DNA of 64,000 nucleotides from Lachnospiraceae bacterium. GTDB lineage: Bacteria; Bacillota; Clostridia; Lachnospirales; Lachnospiraceae. The notes under the pieces were generated by a model. The model was not told where the DNA came from and did not search any database. It saw only the letters and a program-made list of their open reading frames with translations. Shown piece after piece: positions 58,562 through 64,000 of the stretch (positions are counted from its first letter, which is position 1; each line of letters starts with the position of its first letter). The stretch lies in the NCBI GenBank assembly GCA_017526745.1, contig JAFXQX010000012.1, positions 1 through 64,000 on the forward strand, in the 5' to 3' direction. The position numbers were made by a program, and so were the translations under genes.

Positions 58562-60952
58562 ATGTTTTGTCCAAAATGCGGAAGCAATAACCCCGACGGA
58601 GGAAAGTTCTGTACCGCCTGCGGGGCAAAATTTGAGGAAAGCACCACGCAGTCCGGGAAAGGATCATCCGGAAACAAGACTGTGCTTATCGTTGTCGGCA
58701 TAATCGCGGCAGTTGTTCTGGCCGCAATTATCGGATCGGTGATCGTTGTAAAAAAGATCGTTGCAAAATATGCATCCGATCCCGTAAGCGTCGTGGAACA
58801 GACAGAGGAAGTCTTTGATGACGATGCCGGTGACAGCGGATCTGATGACGAAGAAGAATACCTTGAAGAAGACAGGGAGAACGAGGAGTATTCTGAGAAT
58901 ATCAAGTCCTTAACAAGAAAGGAACTCCTGCCGGCGGTAAACGATGAGAGCGAGGTTACGTCGATCAAACCGTCCGTTAAGAATATCCCGATCGAAGATG
59001 ATATGAGCAACATCATCAATATCGATGAATACGAGTATCACGACAAGGCTATGATGGACAAGCTGAAGAACAACGGTTTTGTTGTGGCATACGATGCGGG
59101 AAGGGAGTTCTTCGAGATATATGAGAACAACAGGTATCTCCAGGTTCCGAACTTTGTTACCGTTGACTCCATGATGCATACGTATCACCTGTATTTCTCA
59201 TATCTGATGAGCGATATAGAAAAGAATCATCTGTATGATGATCTGAAGGATCTGACGGATGATATGCTTGAGGAAAGTTACGACCAGTATGTGGAACTCG
59301 AAGGGACCGAATGGGAAGAAGCAGCTCTTCGCAATGTGACTCTGTTCTCTGTTGCCACGGTCCTTCTGGACAATTCGGCTCCGGTCCCCGGGGAGGTATT
59401 TGATACGGTAAAGGATGAATATGATCTTGTAATGGCAGCGAACGGTTTGGAGATCTCTCCTCTTACGGACGATTACGAGGACTACAGCCAGTACAAGCCG
59501 CGAGGATATTATGAAGGTGACGCAACACTTGAGAAGTATTTCCGTGCCATGATGTGGTATGGAAGAAGACAGTTTACGCAAAAAGACGAGGATATGGACA
59601 GATCCGCACTCCTTGCGACCCTTGCCCTTGATAACGGCAACTATGATAAATGGAGTACGATCTATTCCGTAACATCCTTCTTCGCGGGTGCGAGTGATGA
59701 TCTCGGATACTGCGAGTATATGCCTGTAATAGAATCGGTCTATGGAAAAGGCGTGAAAATTTCCGACCTTGCCGGAGACGACAGTTCGTGGAAGGAGTTT
59801 CATTCTCTTACCGCAAAGCTTCGGGCACCGAGGATCAACTCCATTGTCATCGAGGATACAGAAGAGAACAAGGATGAGGATAATGTGATCCCGGGATTTA
59901 GATTTATGGGGCAGAGATTTACCATAGACGCGGCGATCATGCAGGAACTTGTGTACAGAAGAGTGGGCAGGTTCGAAGATACCGACAAGAGATACCTTCC
60001 CGACCTTCTGGATGTGCCTGCGGCTCTCGGATCCGAAGAGGCATATTCCATACTGAAGGATAAAGGCGTTACGAAATACGAGAACTACGACAGGAACCTT
60101 GATAATATGAAAAAGGAATTCATCAATGATGACGCCTCGATATGGAACGCGAGTCTGTACGCAGGCTGGCTCAATACCTTAAGACCTCTTCTTGAAGAAA
60201 AGAAAGATGGGTACCCCATGTTCATGCAGAATAAAGCCTGGACCAGGAAGGATCTTGAGACTTTTGCGGGAAGCTATACCGAACTGAAACACGATACGGT
60301 ACTGTATTCAAAACAGATGATGGCCGAGATGGGCGGCGGCTGGGATGAAGACAAGGATTTCAGAGGATACGTGGAGCCGGAACCTCTTGTATACCTTAGG
60401 TTCGAAAACCTTGCGAGAAACACCGCAAAGGGCCTCAAAGACGAGGGATACCTTTCCAAAGCAGACGAAGAAAATCTTGAAAAGCTGGCAGATCTCGCAT
60501 CAAGATTAAAAGAGATCTCAATCAAGGAACTTACTGACGAGAAGCTCGATGACGATGAGTATGAGCTTATCGAGATATACGGGGGAGAGATCGAACACTT
60601 CTGGCTCGATGCCATCAAGGGAAGAACAGGTGATGAGTATCCTTCATCCGAGAAGTTCCCTGCTGCACTCGTTGTTGATGTTGCGACCGATCCGAACGGA
60701 AGTGTTCTTGAAATGGGTACGGGCGATCCCTCGGTAATATATGTCGTTGTTCCGGTTGAGGGAAAGCTTAGGATAGCAACCGGAGCCGTCTACGACTTCT
60801 ATCAGTTTGAACAGCCTATTTCCGAAAGGCTTACCGATTCCGAATGGAGAAAGAGGATGGGCATTGAGATAGAAAACTACGAGGATTACCCTCAAAAGAC
60901 CGACAAGCCGGATAAGCCGGAATGGACGGACATCTATAGATACGACAGATGA
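58562..60952 (+). CDS. Zinc-ribbon membrane protein with DUF3160 domain
   Basis: The 796-residue protein begins with a double-CxxC zinc ribbon (CPKC and CTAC, 3-20), then one membrane helix (about 40-65), an acidic linker (about 80-115) and a large domain from about 150 to 780 that matches DUF3160. Blocks such as VPNFVTVDSMMHTYHLYF and RFMGQRFTIDA are typical. The ribbon should be cytoplasmic and the large domain outside. The role is unknown. It has its own AGGAGG site and overlaps the next small gene by four bases (ATGA). Confidence 0.86.
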   Translation: MFCPKCGSNNPDGGKFCTACGAKFEESTTQSGKGSSGNKTVLIVVGIIAAVVLAAIIGSVIVVKKIVAKYASDPVSVVEQTEEVFDDDAGDSGSDDEEEYLEEDRENEEYSENIKSLTRKELLPAVNDESEVTSIKPSVKNIPIEDDMSNIINIDEYEYHDKAMMDKLKNNGFVVAYDAGREFFEIYENNRYLQVPNFVTVDSMMHTYHLYFSYLMSDIEKNHLYDDLKDLTDDMLEESYDQYVELEGTEWEEAALRNVTLFSVATVLLDNSAPVPGEVFDTVKDEYDLVMAANGLEISPLTDDYEDYSQYKPRGYYEGDATLEKYFRAMMWYGRRQFTQKDEDMDRSALLATLALDNGNYDKWSTIYSVTSFFAGASDDLGYCEYMPVIESVYGKGVKISDLAGDDSSWKEFHSLTAKLRAPRINSIVIEDTEENKDEDNVIPGFRFMGQRFTIDAAIMQELVYRRVGRFEDTDKRYLPDLLDVPAALGSEEAYSILKDKGVTKYENYDRNLDNMKKEFINDDASIWNASLYAGWLNTLRPLLEEKKDGYPMFMQNKAWTRKDLETFAGSYTELKHDTVLYSKQMMAEMGGGWDEDKDFRGYVEPEPLVYLRFENLARNTAKGLKDEGYLSKADEENLEKLADLASRLKEISIKELTDEKLDDDEYELIEIYGGEIEHFWLDAIKGRTGDEYPSSEKFPAALVVDVATDPNGSVLEMGTGDPSVIYVVVPVEGKLRIATGAVYDFYQFEQPISERLTDSEWRKRMGIEIENYEDYPQKTDKPDKPEWTDIYRYDR

Positions 60953-61503
60953 GATCAAAGATCTTAAAAAAAATCATTGTAATATCAGTCCTTATCACAG
61001 CAGCATTAATTGCTGCTGTGTTTTTCAACAGGATAACGGCAGAAGTCCTCATGTCATCGGGAATCCTCATCCCCCGGTATGCATCGACGGAAGACAAGAC
61101 CATTACAGATGGCGGCATCACGGTCGTTAAGCATGGAAGGAGCCTCAGCGTTAAAAAAGGCGAAACAAAGATCTGGGAAATACCCGGAAGCATTAAGGTC
61201 CAGGACTGCCTTTTGGAAGATGTATACGGGAATGGAGAAAAAGAACTCATGGTCCTTTGCTGGAAGCGGGGCCGCTTCGGAAAGCACAGGCCCACATGGG
61301 TAACAAAAGACGAGAAGGATTATTCCCAGCATATTTTCATATATGTGATAGACAACGACCTGGTCCGTCCGGGATGGATGGCTTCCGATATCGGTCCGGA
61401 GGCCGTCTCCTGGGAGTACGAAGATGGGATCCTGTACTTAACACAGACGGATGGTATCGTCACACGATGGAGATGGGACACGTGGGGATTTGAGAAAATG
61501 TAG
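60949..61503 (+). CDS. Membrane-anchored companion of the DUF3160 protein
   Basis: The 184-residue protein has one N-terminal membrane helix (about 8-27) and an extracytoplasmic domain with beta-propeller-like pieces (EDVYGNGEKELMVLCWKRGRFGKHRPTW; ATEDKT-like turns; SWEYEDGILYLTQ). It resembles FG-GAP/VCBS-type repeats but is too short for a propeller. The start overlaps the DUF3160 stop, so the two are probably made together. No function is known to me. Confidence 0.75.
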   Translation: MRSKILKKIIVISVLITAALIAAVFFNRITAEVLMSSGILIPRYASTEDKTITDGGITVVKHGRSLSVKKGETKIWEIPGSIKVQDCLLEDVYGNGEKELMVLCWKRGRFGKHRPTWVTKDEKDYSQHIFIYVIDNDLVRPGWMASDIGPEAVSWEYEDGILYLTQTDGIVTRWRWDTWGFEKM

Positions 61504-61520
61504 CAAATACAGTAACGTTG

Positions 61521-61529
61521 TGCTATAAT
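61521..61529 (+). promoter_or_regulatory. Extended -10 promoter of the small helical protein gene
   Basis: TGCTATAAT (TATAAT at 61524-61529). The leader of about 78 nt contains GCAATC/GATTGC and AACAGTT/AACTGTT hairpins. Confidence 0.65.
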
Positions 61530-61613
61530 AGTTCTGTATATAAAGCAATCACGGAAGATTGCCGATATAACAGTTGAACTGTTCATAATTGCAAGGAAGC
61601 ATGGGGGTACGAC

Positions 61614-61979
61614 ATGGAATCTATCAGAGAACAACAGATTGAAGCATTGAAAACGGCGGATGATTACCTCGGCCGCCTGATACCTGCCATGGAACAGGTT
61701 TGTTCCGAGATAAAAGGGGAAATGCAGGAGGACACGCTTGACTTTCTCCTTCAGGTTATAGAAGGGTTCAATTTTATGATAGAAACGTACAACGCTACGA
61801 GAGATATCGTTAATGAACCCGAGCCTCTCATCAATGATGACGAGCTTGAGAAGACGGTAGGGATACTGAGCGAGGGATTTTCGAAGAAGGATTACGCAGC
61901 AATAGCTGATGAACTTTCAGCCGATATAGTTCCGTTCCTGAAGGTGTTCAAGGCAGCCGCCGCACAAAAGACTGCATAA
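61614..61979 (+). CDS. Small helical protein of unknown function
   Basis: The 121-residue protein is predicted to be mainly helical and soluble, with MESIREQQIEALKTADDYL at the start and VIEGFNFMIETYNATRDIV in the middle. I recognise the pattern as conserved in related clostridia but know no function. GGGGG precedes the ATG. It converges with a FliD-like gene and shares a terminator with it; a chaperone-like role in flagellar assembly is only a guess. Confidence 0.72.
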   Translation: MESIREQQIEALKTADDYLGRLIPAMEQVCSEIKGEMQEDTLDFLLQVIEGFNFMIETYNATRDIVNEPEPLINDDELEKTVGILSEGFSKKDYAAIADELSADIVPFLKVFKAAAAQKTA

Positions 61980-62010
61980 CATAAAGGGGCACGATCAGTC
62001 TGACATGTAA

Positions 62011-62046
62011 TAAGAAAGAACTCTGCGGATGCAGAGTTCTTTCTTA
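62011..62046. terminator. Bidirectional terminator
   Basis: A perfect 16-bp stem with loop GGAT has A-rich and T-rich ends on both strands. It serves the helical-protein gene (plus) and the FliD-like gene (minus). Confidence 0.9.
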
Positions 62047-62094
62047 TTAATTATAACCGCTTGTGTGATGATTCATGCCGACAGGGCTTCGTAC

Positions 62095-63402
62095 TTAGCA
62101 GTAACTGCTGAACATCATACCGCTGTAGTTGCTGGTCACGTAAGGTGTTGCAAACCCGTGTCCGGGATTCTTGTATGCGACCACGGTCTTCTGCGTATAC
62201 TCCATGGGATCGAGAGAGACCTTGTTGGCACGTCCCAATATGCTTTCCGCAAACTTCCTGATCGATCCGAACCTTTCCATTGCGTCATCTTCGCGGGCCG
62301 TCTGTGTCAGAAGGTTGTTATCAACAGATATGGTTCCGTTTTCAGAGAATGACAGTCCTATCGATTCAAGTTCCGAAGAATAAAGAGCAGCAACTTTGTT
62401 CATCTCGTTCACAAGCTTCTTCGAATAAGGCTGTGACTCGGAATATGAATTGATATTATTAATGAAAGAATTATATCCGTTTACAAGATTGTTGATGTTC
62501 TCCGTAACCGATTCAACGTCGGTCTTAAGACCTATACTTACCGTCTCCCCTTCAGGGCTGATGCCTTTGAGGTTGATATCATATATCTTCTCGATTGAGA
62601 AGTGATTTGAGAAAGTGCTTCTTTCCTCACCGTTAAGGGTGAACCTCGAGTTCCTCGGATAAACGGTAACGTCTCCTATTCCGAAATATTCAACGGTTCC
62701 TGCGGTCTTATGCGTATTATTATCGGAAACATCAAAATTGGTATCTCCTTTACCGCGTATTCCGGTCTCATCGGATACGATTGAAAGGGCAACCCTCCCG
62801 TTATCATCCGTCAGAACGGAAGCGCTCACGCCGATGTTTGAACGCGTGATAAGCCTTGCGAGCTTCTCTTCTATGATCTTGTTTGTGTCATTCTCGCCGA
62901 TATTGAACTGGAACTCATAATCCATATCCCTTGAGTGGATATCAAACGAATAGGTTCCGGGAGCAAGATCCATAGAATCGGGATCGAGGAATTTACCTCT
63001 GTTTTCCTGCCTGCCGGCAAGCTCCTCAACGGATATCTCAAGAGGCGGGATAGAATCCGGATCCATATCGGCTCCGCCTATAAATGATGCCTCAACAATG
63101 TTCTCGTCGGAAGAGGCAACTGCCTTCTGATCGAGCATGTTATCGGAGTCATCCATGGAAAGCGAGGAGATGACATTCTTAAGTGAACGCGCGCTTTCCT
63201 TCAGGCCTACCGCAAACTCCTGAGTCGCAGGAGATGTGTCAAGCAGGAACAGGGGCGCTTCTTTATTCATTTTGACAATGGAATTATAAAGACCACGAAG
63301 CTCGCTCTTCTTATGGGTATCATACTTGCTGTTGGTACCCTGCGGCGCATACGTAGTCAGGAAATGATTGTATACGGTTGAGATAGCTGTATTATCTGCC
63401 AT
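62095..63402 (-). CDS. FliD-like flagellar filament-cap-related protein
   Basis: The 435-residue protein has a central and C-terminal part like the hook-associated protein 2 family: DINLKGISPEGETVSIGL, then VTENINNLVNGYNSFINNINSY and SIGLSFSENGTISVD. The N-terminus lacks the usual FliD coiled coil and instead has SELRGLYNSIVKMNKEAPLFLL, so it may be a paralogue rather than the cap itself. The ATG at 63402 has AAGGAGG; 19 upstream codons are open but not native. A promoter and two leader hairpins lie upstream. No other flagellar gene is in the window. Confidence 0.65.
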   Translation of the reverse strand: MADNTAISTVYNHFLTTYAPQGTNSKYDTHKKSELRGLYNSIVKMNKEAPLFLLDTSPATQEFAVGLKESARSLKNVISSLSMDDSDNMLDQKAVASSDENIVEASFIGGADMDPDSIPPLEISVEELAGRQENRGKFLDPDSMDLAPGTYSFDIHSRDMDYEFQFNIGENDTNKIIEEKLARLITRSNIGVSASVLTDDNGRVALSIVSDETGIRGKGDTNFDVSDNNTHKTAGTVEYFGIGDVTVYPRNSRFTLNGEERSTFSNHFSIEKIYDINLKGISPEGETVSIGLKTDVESVTENINNLVNGYNSFINNINSYSESQPYSKKLVNEMNKVAALYSSELESIGLSFSENGTISVDNNLLTQTAREDDAMERFGSIRKFAESILGRANKVSLDPMEYTQKTVVAYKNPGHGFATPYVTSNYSGMMFSSYC

Positions 63403-63513
63403 TGCTGCCCCTCCTTTCCTCCTTGAATGGATAGCTTTCCCGGAATCAGTTCCGGGCACTGTCTGTAAGGATCAGACAGACGCCTGGGCATAAAATGCTA
63501 CTTTTATGTCTAT

Positions 63514-63542
63514 ATACTACTCTTAAAGTTATGTAATTGCAA
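63514..63542 (-). promoter_or_regulatory. Possible promoter of the FliD-like gene
   Basis: Minus-strand TTGCAA (63542-63537) and TAGTAT (63519-63514) are 17 bases apart. No sigma-28-type motif was found. Confidence 0.45.
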
Positions 63543-63680
63543 GGCTTTTTCAAGCAAAAACACCCGTAAAACCGCTGAAAAAATCACAATTTTCGCACTC
63601 TGTAATTGGGCAAAATCACTATTGGAGCGGGTTTGAGACAACATATAGTATGATTTTTCCCGAAAACATCATGATATTGG

Positions 63681-63721
63681 ACATTTTGGACAAAGCGGAA
63701 AAAATATACATTTTGGACAAA
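63681..63721 (+). repeat. Two direct repeats ACATTTTGGACAAA
   Basis: The copies are at 63681-63694 and 63708-63721, 27 bp apart. Each holds a TTTTGNNCAAA palindromic core. A partial copy (ATTGGACA) precedes them. Confidence 0.65.
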
Positions 63722-63746
63722 AAAACCGCAAAATCAATAAAAACCG

Positions 63747-63775
63747 ATTGACTGATGCAGACCCCTGTGTTATAT
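63747..63775 (+). promoter_or_regulatory. rpmG promoter
   Basis: TTGACT at 63747-63752 and TATATT at 63770-63775 are 17 bases apart. The 60-nt leader has an eight-base T-run at 63801-63808 after a weak GAGAC/GTCTT stem. Confidence 0.8.
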
Positions 63776-63842
63776 TATTCCGGCGAGACGAAACAAGGTC
63801 TTTTTTTTGTGCTGTAAAAGAACCTATCAGAGAGGTGAAAAA

Positions 63843-63992
63843 ATGCGTACCAGAATTACACTTGCCTGCACAGAGTGCAAGAACAGAAACTACGATACCA
63901 AGAAGGATAAGAAGACACATCCTGATCGTATGGAAACAAAGAAATACTGCAGATTCTGCAGAAAGCACACATTACACAAGGAGACGAAGTAA
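63843..63992 (+). CDS. rpmG: 50S ribosomal protein L33
   Basis: The 49-residue protein has the standard L33 form, with [17 protein letters not shown] at the start and two CxxC pairs (CTEC, CRFC), so it is the zinc-binding version. An AGAGGTG site precedes the ATG at 63843; an in-frame upstream start at 63807 is not needed. The stop shares one base with the ATG of the next gene (TAATG), as in rpmG–secE operons. Confidence 0.95.
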   Translation: MRTRITLACTECKNRNYDTKKDKKTHPDRMETKKYCRFCRKHTLHKETK

Positions 63993-64000
63993 TGGCAGAG
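63992..64000 (+). CDS. First codons of the next gene, probably secE (partial)
   Basis: ATG at 63992 overlaps the rpmG stop and is preceded by GGAG. Only three codons (Met-Ala-Glu) are in the window. The secE suggestion rests only on the usual rpmG–secE–nusG order. Confidence 0.45.

Larger units (their letters stand above)
63403..63842. other. Intergenic region between the FliD-like gene and rpmG
   Basis: This 440-base region holds two leader hairpins for the minus-strand gene (CCCGGAA/TTCCGGG near 63439-63456; CTGTCTG/CAGACAG near 63460-63480), divergent promoters, and a pair of ACATTTTGGACAAA repeats. I see no gene or tRNA in it. Confidence 0.7.

Noticed and set aside
61535-61590. Possible guanidine-II (mini-ykkC) riboswitch, since one hairpin has an ACGG loop
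   Set aside because: The second hairpin does not carry an ACGR loop and the downstream gene is not a guanidine gene.
63460-63560. Sigma-28 flagellar promoter upstream of the FliD-like gene
   Set aside because: No TAAA followed at about 15 bases by GCCGATAA was found; a weak sigma-A-type pair fits better.

Overview
The window looks like a chromosomal segment of a Gram-positive Clostridia bacterium, most likely a motile member of the Lachnospiraceae. This is inferred from gene content: hprK–rapZ–whiA–crh synteny, a YesMN-type sugar two-component system, ChvE/GguAB-type sugar import, a short L33 followed by the start of what is probably secE, a FliD-like protein, and several small conserved proteins that I recognise as common in that family. 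The only organism-level evidence is the sequence itself. No rRNA, tRNA, insertion sequence, prophage, integrase or CRISPR array was seen. It reads as ordinary core chromosome rather than a mobile island.

Layout. 0.2–4.9 kb: a tightly overlapping operon with a YjbR/MGMT-like fusion, a DNA-deoxyinosine glycosylase, TcdA, LarE, a DMT-family exporter and a histidine-kinase-like protein without its phospho-acceptor His. 4.9–7.2 kb: an Rrf2 regulator coupled to a large lipoprotein. 7.2–10.4 kb (minus): PTS enzyme I and a membrane SGNH hydrolase with a repetitive charged tail. 10.5–15 kb: a P1B-type ATPase with a CPA motif, a DUF1846 protein and a sugar nucleotidyltransferase. 15–17.5 kb (minus): an MBOAT acyltransferase with its SGNH partner. 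17.7–30.2 kb: ftsH, then a membrane-anchored sugar-binding sensor, a YesM kinase, a YesN regulator and a lipoprotein binding protein, followed by a ChvE-like binding protein, an ATPase and two tandem permeases. 30.4–37.2 kb: uvrC and the hprK–ROK kinase–murB–rapZ–whiA–crh operon. 37.6–43.1 kb: a degenerate-GGDEF membrane protein and a GDP-heptose pathway. 43.3–46.3 kb: a histone-H1-like protein and an aconitase-family hydratase. 46.4–56.1 kb: a calcium-loop protein, a small alarmone synthetase, a tail-anchored coiled-coil protein, an M23 peptidase, murA, and an HD-GYP/LicD pair. 56.2–61.5 kb: a GH3 beta-glucosidase, a DUF3160 protein and a companion. 61.6–64 kb: a small helical protein, a FliD-like protein (minus), rpmG and the first codons of the next gene.

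How the genes fit together. One theme is carbon sensing. Enzyme I, HPr kinase/phosphorylase and a Crh-type HPr (Glu at position 15, Ser46 kept) are present without a catalytic HPr or any PTS permease. The YesMN system with its anchored sugar-binding protein sits directly upstream of a sugar ABC importer. A second theme is the cell surface: heptose nucleotide synthesis, LicD, MBOAT, MurA, MurB and an M23 peptidase. A third theme is signalling by nucleotides: a (p)ppGpp synthetase, an HD-GYP protein and a degenerate GGDEF protein.

The most unusual sequence-level signal is that several genes lack a Shine-Dalgarno sequence and have a TATAAT-like -10 element placed so that the predicted transcript starts on, or within a few bases of, the start codon. 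This suggests leaderless mRNAs. Other points worth attention are the H-to-Q kinase, the CPA-motif ATPase, the paired permeases with in-phase direct repeats upstream, the fused heptose enzyme, and terminators that abut ribosome binding sites.
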